DNA of 54,595 nt from Planctomycetota bacterium (GTDB taxonomy: Bacteria; Planctomycetota; Phycisphaerae; Phycisphaerales; SM1A02). Shown in pieces: positions 17,285-26,464 of the stretch; the first letter of the stretch is position 1, and each line of letters opens with the position of its first letter. The stretch is taken from assembly GCA_014381305.1 (NCBI GenBank), contig JACNLW010000031.1, positions 1 through 54,595 on the forward strand, written 5' to 3'. The position numbers and the translations under genes are program-made. The notes beneath the pieces are model-generated. The model made no database searches and was not told where the DNA came from. It saw nothing but the letters and a program-made list of their open reading frames with translations.

Positions 17285-19387
17285 ATGTCTAACAATTATT
17301 TAAACGCACCAGTTCCGTCAACAACGATGCCAAAGGGCATTCCGTACATCATTGGGAACGAAGCTGCAGAACGTTTTAGTTTCTATGGAATGAAAGGCAT
17401 TCTTGTCATTTTTATGACGCAATTCCTCTTCATGATGCCTGGGTCTGGAAGTGAAGCGATGTCGAAAGCCGCAGCGATGGAGAATTACCATCTCTTTACG
17501 ACTGCAGTGTACTTTTTTCCAATCTTTGGTGCGTTACTTGCTGACATCGTGCTAGGGAAGTATCTCACGATTATGATTCTTAGCGTCGTGTACTGCGCGG
17601 GACATGGCGTGCTTGCAATGATGGGTTCAACCGAAGTGATGCCTCCTGGAATTGTTCTTGCAACAGGTCTTGTTTTGATTTCAGTTGGTTCTGGCGGAAT
17701 CAAGCCATGTGTTTCTGCGCATGTTGGCGATCAATTTGGAAAACAAAACGCGCATCTCATTGAAAAAGTATTCGGATGGTTTTACTTTTCGATTAACACA
17801 GGTGCGTTCTTGTCAACGATGCTTACACCTTGGCTATTGGAATGGTACGGGCCACACTGGGCGTTCGGCGTGCCTGGTGTATTGATGGCATTGGCGACAA
17901 TTGCTTTCTGGATGGGGCGGAAGGTGTTTATCCATATTCCAGCAGGCGGTATGGATTGGTTCAGAGAGACTTTCAGTCTAGATGGAATCAAAGCAATACT
18001 AAAATTAGCAATCATCTTTATTTTTATCGCGGTATTCTGGGCGCTCTTTGATCAAACAGGTTCATCATGGGTTCTGCAAGCTGAAGATCTCAATCGGAAT
18101 TGGCTTGGTATGAATTGGCTTTCCTCTCAAATTCAAGCGGTGAATCCAATCATGATATTGCTTTACATTCCAATCTTCCAATTCGTTGTCTATCCATTGG
18201 TCAATACTGTTTGGAAGTTAACTCCAATTAGAAAAATTTCAGTTGGTCTGTTTGTTATGGTCATTGGATTTGGCATGGTTGGAATTGTGCAAGGTTGGAT
18301 TGATGCAGGACAGCGCCCATCGATTGGTTGGCAAGTGCTTGCGTACGCAATTCTGACAGCATCGGAAGTGATGGTTTCAATTACGGGTCTTGAATTTGCT
18401 TACACACAAGCGCCAAAGAAAATGAAATCAGTCATCATGGCGTTGTTTTTGATGAGTGTTTCACTTGGAAATTTGTTTACAGCAGGCGTAAATCATTTCA
18501 TCATGGTGCCAGATGGACTTGCAGAAGTAAAAGAACTTGTAGCGAGTTGGCATACCTCTGGAGATGAGGCTGTTGTTGTAGATGCTGCAACCCACCAATT
18601 GAGGAGTGAACAAGCCTCGGAAAAAGGAATTGAATATCACCCAAGTGATGATAATGGTTTTGAGTTTGTTCTCCAAGGTTGGGAAAAATCTATCGGCGAT
18701 GACGATATCCGCGTTGGTTATGGACCTGATTTAGAGCGGAGCTCGCTGGTTACTGCTGAAGTTGAAGTACTCAATAAAGCAGTTGCATTGATTGGTCAAT
18801 TTTGGGACTCACACGATCGTCTTCCCTTTCTTGATGAGGGCATCAACGCAATCAAAACATTAAAAGATCCGTGGGGCGCTCAGTTACACTATCAATTGGT
18901 GAATCGTAAGAACTTCGTGATTACAAGTGAAGGACCAGACAAGACCTATATGTCGCAGTACGATGTTCGGGCAATTGTCATTGTTGAATCACACTCAGTT
19001 CAGCAACAGCATGAAATGGCAAATGAATCAGGCGGTTCAGATTTGTTTGGTTCAATGCATCCTGAACATTCTTGGCTCACTGTTCGAAAAGCGGAGTTAG
19101 ATGCACAAAAAGCACGTAAGAATGGAGACACTTCAGCTTCATGGGAACAATTCATTGAGCAGAAAGTAGATGTGAAGACTGCAGACATTGTGCAGCAAAA
19201 TCACAATTTTGCAATATCGTGGGAAGTTGGTGGGGCAACGACACTCAGTGGCGCAGCGTATTTTGAATTCTTTACATGGTTGATGCTTGGCACTGCGATT
19301 GTATTTGTTGGAGTTGCTTGTTTATATAAACCTAAGACATATATTCAAGACGAGGGCATGATCTCTGCAGCAGCTACACTAGAGTAA
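17285..19387 (+). CDS. POT-family proton-coupled peptide transporter with large periplasmic insertion
   Basis: An inner-membrane di/tripeptide:proton symporter of the POT (PTR2) family. The substrate/proton motif E26-A-A-E29-R30-F-S-F-Y is present, as are ISVGSGGIKPCVSAHVGDQF and FYFSINTGAF. At 700 residues it is about 200 longer than usual. The extra sequence (about 405-650) lies between the last two helices, a loop expected in the periplasm. Inside it, residues about 490-560 resemble the C-terminal domain of T2SS major pseudopilins: LIGQFWDSHDRLPF, then DPWGAQLHYQ, then FVITSEGPDK. TAAGGAAAAACGTATG gives a weak Shine-Dalgarno. The gene ends three bases from the convergent lipoprotein gene. 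Confidence 0.9.
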   Translation: MSNNYLNAPVPSTTMPKGIPYIIGNEAAERFSFYGMKGILVIFMTQFLFMMPGSGSEAMSKAAAMENYHLFTTAVYFFPIFGALLADIVLGKYLTIMILSVVYCAGHGVLAMMGSTEVMPPGIVLATGLVLISVGSGGIKPCVSAHVGDQFGKQNAHLIEKVFGWFYFSINTGAFLSTMLTPWLLEWYGPHWAFGVPGVLMALATIAFWMGRKVFIHIPAGGMDWFRETFSLDGIKAILKLAIIFIFIAVFWALFDQTGSSWVLQAEDLNRNWLGMNWLSSQIQAVNPIMILLYIPIFQFVVYPLVNTVWKLTPIRKISVGLFVMVIGFGMVGIVQGWIDAGQRPSIGWQVLAYAILTASEVMVSITGLEFAYTQAPKKMKSVIMALFLMSVSLGNLFTAGVNHFIMVPDGLAEVKELVASWHTSGDEAVVVDAATHQLRSEQASEKGIEYHPSDDNGFEFVLQGWEKSIGDDDIRVGYGPDLERSSLVTAEVEVLNKAVALIGQFWDSHDRLPFLDEGINAIKTLKDPWGAQLHYQLVNRKNFVITSEGPDKTYMSQYDVRAIVIVESHSVQQQHEMANESGGSDLFGSMHPEHSWLTVRKAELDAQKARKNGDTSASWEQFIEQKVDVKTADIVQQNHNFAISWEVGGATTLSGAAYFEFFTWLMLGTAIVFVGVACLYKPKTYIQDEGMISAAATLE

Positions 19388-19390
19388 GCG

Positions 19391-20548
19391 TCACTCTACG
19401 TTCACAGCACGAACTTGCAGGCGATTACCGTCTGGAACGAGCATCAAATGCGTCCATTTTGTTGAAGTTGTCGCAACAGGAACGGCCAACTTGTTTCTTA
19501 GATGAATTCCTTCATCAGCTCCAAGTTCTTGTCGAATCATGCGGTCACTTGTTGCAACAAGCCAAGATCCGTCAGCCACAGGCGCTGCTGCAACACTATC
19601 TCGTGCAAGATACACCGTTTCTAGTGGCTTACCCGGTTGCCAGACTGTCATGCGCTGGTGTAATGGGTGATAAAACACAAGCAAACCCTTTGGATTTGCT
19701 GGGTTGGTTGTTGCGATTTGCCACGCTTGTTCTCGAGTGGCTCCGGATTCAATAAGTAAAAGAGAAGATGCCGTAAGCAGTGGATCCCTTGCATGTAAAT
19801 CTAGGTTCACGAGGGAAAGCGAACCGTTCTTTAAACGGTACACATTGAGCCTGTCATTTACAGCAAAAGAAGGCATGAGCCAATCACTCTTGCCATCATC
19901 AATGACTCGTTGTCCTGTTGCGGTTTTCACAACAATATGAAAACGCTCTTCACTTTCTAGTTGCCTTGACCATGCAATGTCACCGTAACGGTTAAGTGTT
20001 GGAAATGCGTTTATTGAATCATCACTCACAAGCCACCGGAGTTTTCCAGTATCCCAATCAATTTCTCCAACCCATCGACCAGCATTTCCTCGAGGTGCTT
20101 CTACAAGCAGACGTTCATTGTTGGCATTTCGACCTAAAAGTAACCCTCGTTGCTTAACTACGATTGGTTGCATCGCGTTCCCATTGGCAGGATCAATTCG
20201 ATGCAATTCGATCACCGTATGACTTAGGTTTGATGCATCCGTACCAGTGAGCACTTGCGTTGGAACACTTGGACCAAGTTGCACAGCTGCATTTGTACCA
20301 TCTGGAGAAATTACAGGAAGCGTAAAACGATCCCAAGGGAGAGAACCAATGGGCCAATCGATATCATTTGATGACATGACAACGGCGTCAGTTGCTGGTT
20401 TGATAGATGCCCGAAGAGATTGCAATGCTTCTTGTTTCGTTGCCTCTGTTACGTGCGTGCTATTTTTGTTTTGCGTACTCGAGCAGGCTGATAGTGCACA
20501 AACAAGACTTATAACGAGAGCAAAATTATTCAAGTGGTTGTGCTGCAT
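19391..20548 (-). CDS. Lipoprotein of unknown function, last gene of T2SS operon
   Basis: A 385-residue secreted lipoprotein. The N-terminus has a basic-polar start, a hydrophobic stretch and the lipobox L-S-A-C with the acylated cysteine at C22, so the mature protein is membrane-anchored. The rest has repeated short beta-like segments with aromatic-hydrophobic strands (WVGEIDWDTGKLRWL, GDIAWSRQLESEERFHIV), which suggests a beta-propeller; this is a guess from pattern alone. The start ATG lies inside the last 23 bases of gspD, so the two are translationally linked. Position suggests a T2SS accessory or pilotin-like role, but no family is recognised. Confidence 0.75.
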   Translation of the reverse strand: MQHNHLNNFALVISLVCALSACSSTQNKNSTHVTEATKQEALQSLRASIKPATDAVVMSSNDIDWPIGSLPWDRFTLPVISPDGTNAAVQLGPSVPTQVLTGTDASNLSHTVIELHRIDPANGNAMQPIVVKQRGLLLGRNANNERLLVEAPRGNAGRWVGEIDWDTGKLRWLVSDDSINAFPTLNRYGDIAWSRQLESEERFHIVVKTATGQRVIDDGKSDWLMPSFAVNDRLNVYRLKNGSLSLVNLDLHARDPLLTASSLLLIESGATREQAWQIATTNPANPKGLLVFYHPLHQRMTVWQPGKPLETVYLARDSVAAAPVADGSWLVATSDRMIRQELGADEGIHLRNKLAVPVATTSTKWTHLMLVPDGNRLQVRAVNVE

Positions 20549-23171
20549 CGAATGCGGACTGTATCGGTTCTGCATCAGGAGTGTAATCTGCAGCAGGGTT
20601 TCGGAGCCGTTTGTTTAGAAAATCATTGCCTTCATCGATATGTTTTAATTGTTCATCGATTGGAAGGGAAATTTCTTGAAGTCGTTCAAGATAACTTGTA
20701 TTAACGCTGTTTGAAGAAGTGTTTTCTACAATGACTGGAGTGACAAAGACAATGAGTTCTTCTCGAATTGTCGAGTCGTCGATCGAAGTAAACAATCCAC
20801 CGATCAGTGGAATATCGCCTAGTAGTGGAATTTTACGTTTTGTTTTTGATTCACTTTCTTTCAACAATCCACCAATCAAAACAGTTTGTCCATCATTGAT
20901 AAGAATCTGACTGCGGACTTGTCTTCGTGAAAAGACCGGATTGTCATTCACACCCAGTCCTGCTTGGTCGGAGAGTTCTACATTGATTGTAAGGTCAACA
21001 TCTCCATGTGATGTAATACGTGGACGTACATTGAGGAGGACACCCACATCGCGATATTCAAATCCACCAGTCACAACGCCAGACGATTGGCTTTGGGTTG
21101 TTTGGACTGGTACTTCAGAACCGTTAAAGAAAATCGCTTCTTGGTTATCTGCAGTAAATGTTCTTGGTTGTTGGAGTACACGTACATTTGTGAGTTGATT
21201 AAGTGCAGTAAGTACTGCACCAAGTGAGTTTCCTTCAGCGCCGAGTGTGAATACAGATCCGCCGCCACTAAAAACACCAGAAAGAATATCATCGATTGCT
21301 CCGGTAAAAGCGCCGTTGACGCTAACGGAATTGTCGCTGCCCGGTAAAGCGCCTGTTCCCCAGCGAAGTCCAAGTTCCAGATCATCGGTGAGCGTGACTG
21401 CTGCAATGGTTGCAGAAATCATCACTTGACGCGTGGGCTGATCAAACTGGTTGATCGTGTCAACGATTGCTTGCATATAAGCAGGTGGCGCAAGAACCGC
21501 GAGTGCATTTTGCCGGACGATTGGAACGAGTCGTATTTTGGCAATCAAAGAAGATTCTGGTGATTGGTCATCTGACGAAGCACCGCCACTTTGCCATGGG
21601 AAACTCATTTGTCCACCTTGTTCAGTACTTGCTTCTCCAGCAGCGCTGTCGCCAAAGCCAGCACCGGATAATCCTTGGTCAGGACGTTCAATCATTGCAG
21701 CAACTCCAGATGGAGCAAGGAGTGCATTGATTTCTTCTGCAAGAGATACAGCGTTGGCGTGTTTCAGTTCAACGATTTGAGGCAACCCAACATTTGAAGG
21801 CTCATCGAGAGATTCAACGATTGAATCGAGGAACGCAAAACTTTCTTCTGTTTTCGAAAGCACGAGCAATGCATTTTTATCAGGATACGCTTCGAAACGG
21901 TAGACGCCGCTGATCGCTTCAGTTACATCTGCGCGGTTTGCTTGTCCACCGCGGGCACCGCCTCGACTTGCACCACTGCTCGAAGAACCACCTCCAAGTA
22001 GTTCTTGAAGAAGGTTTCGAATTTTTATTGGGTCACTGTATTTTAAGGTGTAGAGTTTGCTAGTTTCAGTTGGTCTTGGGAGATCCCATTCCTCCACTAT
22101 CAGTGTTGCAATCTCGTCCATCACATCTGGTTCTGCTTGAACCGTCACAGAGTTTTGTTGCATGTTGACGGTAAGGCGAAGCTCTACTTGATCAGTTGCA
22201 GTAGCAGAAGGAGTTGTGCGATTGGGGTTGTTCCGATTGGCTTGGTTTCCGGTTGTTCGACTTGACGTTCCACTTTGCTCGAAGATGTCTAAAATGTTTG
22301 TTGAAATTTCAGAAGCATCAGCGTGCTTGAGTCTGAAAGTTTTCAAGCGACCGCTTCGCCAAATACGATCGAGCTGGTCAATCAATAACTGTATTTGTTG
22401 ACACAAACCGATGTCGCCAAGTAAAACGAGTTGGTTTGAAATAGGATCAACTGTAAGGCTGCCGTAATCTGGGAACATTTCATTGATGCGATCACCGATA
22501 ACGGCTGCTTCTGTTTTTTCTACTGCAAATACCTTTATGACCAACGTGCCGCGGTCTTGTCGTTGCATCACATTTTCATCGACGCCGAGCACTGGAATGT
22601 CACCAATGTCGCTCAACATCGAATCGAGTGGACCGATGACGATAATGTCTGATCGTTCAATCACGCCAACTTGGTTAAGCCGGAAAGCTTGAAACAAAAG
22701 ATCAAGTGCGACACTTCGATGAACGGGTTCGTCATTTTGCAATGTAATTTTTTTCGCACGTAGACCTTGAATGCTTACTGGGATTACAACCTTGCCAGTT
22801 GTTTGTGCAATGAAGCCGAGAGTCTCTTCGATCGAGACATCATCAAATGCTAAAATCACAAGGTCATTTGGAACTTCACGGAGAAGTGGCCAACGAATGG
22901 TTGCATTATCATTCTTTTCTCCTTCGAGGAGGGTAATTTCTGGCTCGGGGATGAGAACATTTTCTTCGACGACAGGTTCTGGAAGTTCAACAACTGGTGC
23001 AACAACTTCAACTTCTGGTTCGACGATTTCTACAACTTCTTCAACCTCAACAATTTCTTCAACGACAGGTTCTGGAAGTTCGATCACTGGTGCTTCTTGA
23101 GGAACAGGGCGATCTTGGGCGAAAGCGACTGCGAAGAGGGCGATGGTACTGGCGATGGTAATTTGGATCAC
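20526..23171 (-). CDS. gspD: Type II secretion system secretin GspD
   Basis: Outer-membrane secretin pore of the T2SS, 881 residues. A GTG start gives a signal peptide ending AVAFAQ. A low-complexity V/E/P-rich linker follows, with the word ELPEPVVEE repeated (about 30-75). Next are the N0 domain (VILAFDDVSIEETLGFIAQTTGK) and N1-N3 ring domains, with LKHADASEISTNI, LKYSDPIKIRNLLQEL and LKHANAVSLAEEI. A glycine/serine-rich loop lies near 390-410. The secretin barrel from about 560 ends with VLIGGLLKESESKTKRKIPLLGDIPLIGGLF. A 167-bp gap separates it from the GspC-like gene upstream, unusual in this operon, so gspD may have its own promoter. Confidence 0.95.
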   Translation of the reverse strand: MIQITIASTIALFAVAFAQDRPVPQEAPVIELPEPVVEEIVEVEEVVEIVEPEVEVVAPVVELPEPVVEENVLIPEPEITLLEGEKNDNATIRWPLLREVPNDLVILAFDDVSIEETLGFIAQTTGKVVIPVSIQGLRAKKITLQNDEPVHRSVALDLLFQAFRLNQVGVIERSDIIVIGPLDSMLSDIGDIPVLGVDENVMQRQDRGTLVIKVFAVEKTEAAVIGDRINEMFPDYGSLTVDPISNQLVLLGDIGLCQQIQLLIDQLDRIWRSGRLKTFRLKHADASEISTNILDIFEQSGTSSRTTGNQANRNNPNRTTPSATATDQVELRLTVNMQQNSVTVQAEPDVMDEIATLIVEEWDLPRPTETSKLYTLKYSDPIKIRNLLQELLGGGSSSSGASRGGARGGQANRADVTEAISGVYRFEAYPDKNALLVLSKTEESFAFLDSIVESLDEPSNVGLPQIVELKHANAVSLAEEINALLAPSGVAAMIERPDQGLSGAGFGDSAAGEASTEQGGQMSFPWQSGGASSDDQSPESSLIAKIRLVPIVRQNALAVLAPPAYMQAIVDTINQFDQPTRQVMISATIAAVTLTDDLELGLRWGTGALPGSDNSVSVNGAFTGAIDDILSGVFSGGGSVFTLGAEGNSLGAVLTALNQLTNVRVLQQPRTFTADNQEAIFFNGSEVPVQTTQSQSSGVVTGGFEYRDVGVLLNVRPRITSHGDVDLTINVELSDQAGLGVNDNPVFSRRQVRSQILINDGQTVLIGGLLKESESKTKRKIPLLGDIPLIGGLFTSIDDSTIREELIVFVTPVIVENTSSNSVNTSYLERLQEISLPIDEQLKHIDEGNDFLNKRLRNPAADYTPDAEPIQSAFDAAQPLE

Positions 23172-23338
23172 TTGTTTGAACTCACTCTCTGGTCTTTCCC
23201 AAAAGGACTGATCTACTACACAATGACGAAACAGTCCAACGACGGGAAGGTGGGGATATTACCTGCATTGTTCATTTGGGCATAGTGCCACTGAACTCTA
23301 TCGGACGTTTATCGGCAAAATCTGCCCCGCGTAGACAA

Positions 23339-23962
23339 TTATGAAGGAGTCGAATCTTGTTTTATCTGATCTACTTCTTTGAGGAAACTTGTGTCAGGAA
23401 GATCTGGAACTTCTTGGAGAAAGAAGGGTTCTTCTACGACAAAAAGGTCGATTTCGTATACACCTCTTCTGTATTCCACTGTGACCATTGATGGCAGGGT
23501 AGTGGATACAACTTTGAGCCCGTCTTTTTCGACCCCAGCCTTGAGCCTCATCACAGCTTCCGCTCCACTTCCACTGCCTCTAAACCATGCCTCATCTCCA
23601 ATGATAGCAATGAGTTCCGGTCCCATATAGGTTGCGGGAGCGGGTGGTGGTGGAGGTGGACCTGTGTCAACAGGTTCCTGTTCTTCGACTGTAGGTGCAG
23701 GTGGAGGAGGCGGCGGAGGGGGTGCTTTCCGAATAGGTTTGAAAAAAGCGGATCGGCCCTCAAACCGAGCGATATCCATAGTAATCAACATTTCGTGTTG
23801 CTCTAGGAGCGATGCTGTTTGAGATTCGCCTGCAATCTCAGTGGATCTTTCTAGCAGGGGTGATATGGAGTTCAGAATCGAGACGATTCCATATGTCAGA
23901 ATGATGAGAATGGAAAGAATGCTCCAACTTATTGGTCCTCGAAACTTCGAAAGGTCAATCAT
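23339..23962 (-). CDS. GspC-like inner-membrane T2SS protein
   Basis: A 207-residue bitopic protein. A short cytoplasmic start is followed by one membrane helix (about 10-32), then a periplasmic region with two poly-proline runs (81-90 and 102-107) and a C-terminal beta-rich domain starting YMGPELIAIIGDEAWFRG. This layout (helix, proline-rich linker, small domain) matches GspC, which links the inner-membrane platform to the secretin. Its place next to gspD supports the call. Sequence similarity to classical GspC is weak by eye. The ATG overlaps the stop of the M-like gene as ATGA; longer starts are disfavoured. Confidence 0.7.
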   Translation of the reverse strand: MIDLSKFRGPISWSILSILIILTYGIVSILNSISPLLERSTEIAGESQTASLLEQHEMLITMDIARFEGRSAFFKPIRKAPPPPPPPPAPTVEEQEPVDTGPPPPPPAPATYMGPELIAIIGDEAWFRGSGSGAEAVMRLKAGVEKDGLKVVSTTLPSMVTVEYRRGVYEIDLFVVEEPFFLQEVPDLPDTSFLKEVDQIKQDSTPS

Positions 23963-24558
23963 CTCGCATTCCTCCCACGCTTTTTCGAAACAACCCACGC
24001 TTCTAGGGAAAGGTTGACGCGGATCAAGCGTTCGTCAATTCGAGTGAGGCGAACGCTTGAGATGGTGTCAATCCAAGGGCTACTTTCAAGATCTGCAATC
24101 ACATTGAGGACATCTGATTGTCTTGCTTCAAAATGAAGATCTCCGATGACCTGTTCGATTTGTTGACCAGATTGTGCGATGCCAGGAAGTGCGTTTGAAC
24201 GCATACGTGTAGTTTTTGTTCGTTTGAAATCATCATCACGAACTCGGCTTGATCCAAGTATTTCGTGAATTGCATTTGTGAGTCCACTTGCGCCATCAGC
24301 CTTTTCACGAGGAAGTTGCACTTCTCCAAATGCAGTGATTGCGCTTTTTGTCGATGCAGTAAGTCTTGTAGGTTTATTGACTTCACGAATTTGCATCTCA
24401 ATAGTATCCGCTTTCGAAGACCAATCTGCTGCAATTTCCGCAATCGAAGCGTCCCACATTAAAAATGCGATAGTGCCAACTGCTGCCCAAATTGCCCATT
24501 GGATTGCTCGTGGAAATGCTGCGATGCGGTCAAGAAGTTCTTGGAATTGTTGATGCAT
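23959..24558 (-). CDS. GspM-like T2SS inner-membrane protein
   Basis: A 199-residue protein with one helix near the N-terminus (about 18-36), a likely coiled segment (ADWSSKADTIEMQIREVNK) and a C-terminal ferredoxin-like domain with alternating hydrophobic residues (QVIGDLHFEARQSDVLNVIADLESSPW). This is the layout of GspM and PilO, which pair with GspL or PilN in the inner-membrane platform. It sits directly after the L-like gene, with a one-base TAATG overlap, and before the C-like gene. The call rests mainly on architecture and gene order. Confidence 0.7.
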   Translation of the reverse strand: MHQQFQELLDRIAAFPRAIQWAIWAAVGTIAFLMWDASIAEIAADWSSKADTIEMQIREVNKPTRLTASTKSAITAFGEVQLPREKADGASGLTNAIHEILGSSRVRDDDFKRTKTTRMRSNALPGIAQSGQQIEQVIGDLHFEARQSDVLNVIADLESSPWIDTISSVRLTRIDERLIRVNLSLEAWVVSKKRGRNAR

Positions 24559-26426
24559 TATTCGTTCACCTCTTTCATGCGATCAAGAAGCATTCGCATT
24601 TCATTCCTGAGGCGTTTTTTTGCATCTGAGTCAGACCCCACTCTTGAAAGTCCTTGGGATACATCTTTGAGTGCAATTTTTGCTTCACCCAAAGACATCA
24701 CACCGATTTGCTCAGCCGAGAGAGGTTCTGGAAGTCTCGCTGCAACTGTTCCACTCGCACGATTGCCACTGCGCGAACTTGCATTGCTACCGGCGTCGTC
24801 ATTACGAGGTCTTCGAGGTCGTTCAGATCGTGCATTGTCATCGTCAACATACGATGGTGGTGTTGGAGAGGGTGTGGAATCAACATTTGCTGCGCCTAGC
24901 ATGGAAGATGGTTCATCTACAGAAGCTTCATTTTCTTCTGCGTCTTTTGTTTCCATGAGACCATCGAGCGGTTCTAGACCATCTTGTCGCATTGCAAGTG
25001 TCCACAATCCAAAATCATCTACTGTTGCATATCGCGGTCGTTTCAATGGATTCATCACAACCGCAGAAATGTCAAACTCTCGATCGCCGTATGTTCCAGC
25101 GGAATCATATGAAAATGTAATATCTCTAAACACGCGGTATGAAAGAAGAGTTTCTTCCATGATGGCAATAAGTTCTGCAGCTGTGTGACCATCAGCATCA
25201 AGGACTCGTCCTCGAATGCTGATAGGTTCGCCAACATCAAGGCGAAGAGATTCAACTTCGATGCCCGGTGGCGTGCAATTCAACACATCTGCAATCAATT
25301 TTGACATTGGCCAAGCGGATTTTGTTAGCTCTGCGTACACAACCTGTTTCTTTCTTGCAGAAACAACTTCTAGGTATTGTGCTTCGATAGTTGGGTTTAA
25401 ATATTCTAACAATGAGAGTCGGATGCCAGAAAATAATGCAGGTCCTATGGCGAGCAGAAGGACAGCCGCAACTCCAAGTCGCAATGCAGATTTTGGTTGA
25501 GAGATGGTATGAACGAGCCGTTCAGTTTTAGTAGGATTGAATACCGGTGCGTCAAATTTCATCATCGCAAGTGAAGCAAGTGGACCAGATGTTGCAATTG
25601 CTGCTCCTACGGCAACGCCCCAAGTACTCCACCATGCTGCATCATCTTTGATGTTTTGTAGATGTGCCATTGCGGAACTTTTGATTTCATCTGGAATGAG
25701 TACAAGCGTTTCATCCAATTGGTTTTCTTGTAATTGCAGCGATAATGTGTGCACAAGTTCTTCGGTGTACTCTGGTGTGTGGTTGTGGAGCGCCGCAGTT
25801 TCTTTGACAGCACGGAGCGTTCCCTCATGGAAGAGTTCAATCGAGGCATTGTTTTCCCGAGTAGAACGAAACGCAACTCCTTGTGGACATGTGAGAGCGA
25901 GCGACACAGAACCATAGTTCTGATCAGCAATAACAATTGGCGATACAGGCCGGCACCCATTAAAGAGGGCTGCGATTGCGCCTGTTTCTGGAATAAAAGC
26001 ACTGCCCTGAAGAACTTCTGGAATCTGTGTTGCTGTTTCTTCTGGCCACGCAATGATCAGACCGACTCGATTTGATTCACCCGCAGATACTTCCATCGCA
26101 GCAACCGCTCTTCGATGCTGAGGCGTACCTCCAAGCAGTCTCGCTTCTGCTTGAAGCCGTAGTGCTTCGTGTAGTTGCACTTCATCGGTATCTGGAAGAA
26201 GTGATGTTCGACATATCGTGGAAGACCCAGAAAGAAGTGTGACAATATGTTCTGGTGCATGTTCTGCAATCAACGCTTCGAGTGCATCTTCACCACCTAC
26301 TTCGAAACAATCAACAATTGAATCGCTTTTCTTGTCAACAAAAAGGCATCTAAATTCAGACCCTGTCTGATGGACTACCAGCATAAGGTCTGGCGTTGGA
26401 AGTGTATTGGAAGATTCTTTATTCAC
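24558..26426 (-). CDS. GspL-like T2SS assembly protein (actin-like domain plus PilN-like domain)
   Basis: A 622-residue inner-membrane protein beginning with GTG. Residues 1-300 are a cytoplasmic domain with an actin-like pattern, like GspL or PilM, which binds the GspE ATPase. A membrane helix follows at about 313-335, then a PilN-like periplasmic domain (about 345-470) containing PPGIEVESLRLDVGEPISIRGRV. A charged, low-complexity stretch (about 505-575, rich in S, P, R and D) precedes a short basic helical end. The C-terminal extension is longer than in standard GspL. It lies 38 bp after gspK and overlaps the M-like gene by one base. Confidence 0.78.
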   Translation of the reverse strand: MNKESSNTLPTPDLMLVVHQTGSEFRCLFVDKKSDSIVDCFEVGGEDALEALIAEHAPEHIVTLLSGSSTICRTSLLPDTDEVQLHEALRLQAEARLLGGTPQHRRAVAAMEVSAGESNRVGLIIAWPEETATQIPEVLQGSAFIPETGAIAALFNGCRPVSPIVIADQNYGSVSLALTCPQGVAFRSTRENNASIELFHEGTLRAVKETAALHNHTPEYTEELVHTLSLQLQENQLDETLVLIPDEIKSSAMAHLQNIKDDAAWWSTWGVAVGAAIATSGPLASLAMMKFDAPVFNPTKTERLVHTISQPKSALRLGVAAVLLLAIGPALFSGIRLSLLEYLNPTIEAQYLEVVSARKKQVVYAELTKSAWPMSKLIADVLNCTPPGIEVESLRLDVGEPISIRGRVLDADGHTAAELIAIMEETLLSYRVFRDITFSYDSAGTYGDREFDISAVVMNPLKRPRYATVDDFGLWTLAMRQDGLEPLDGLMETKDAEENEASVDEPSSMLGAANVDSTPSPTPPSYVDDDNARSERPRRPRNDDAGSNASSRSGNRASGTVAARLPEPLSAEQIGVMSLGEAKIALKDVSQGLSRVGSDSDAKKRLRNEMRMLLDRMKEVNE

Positions 26427-26464
26427 GTAATTGTATTACTTTCTCATAGACCATATCGGACTAA

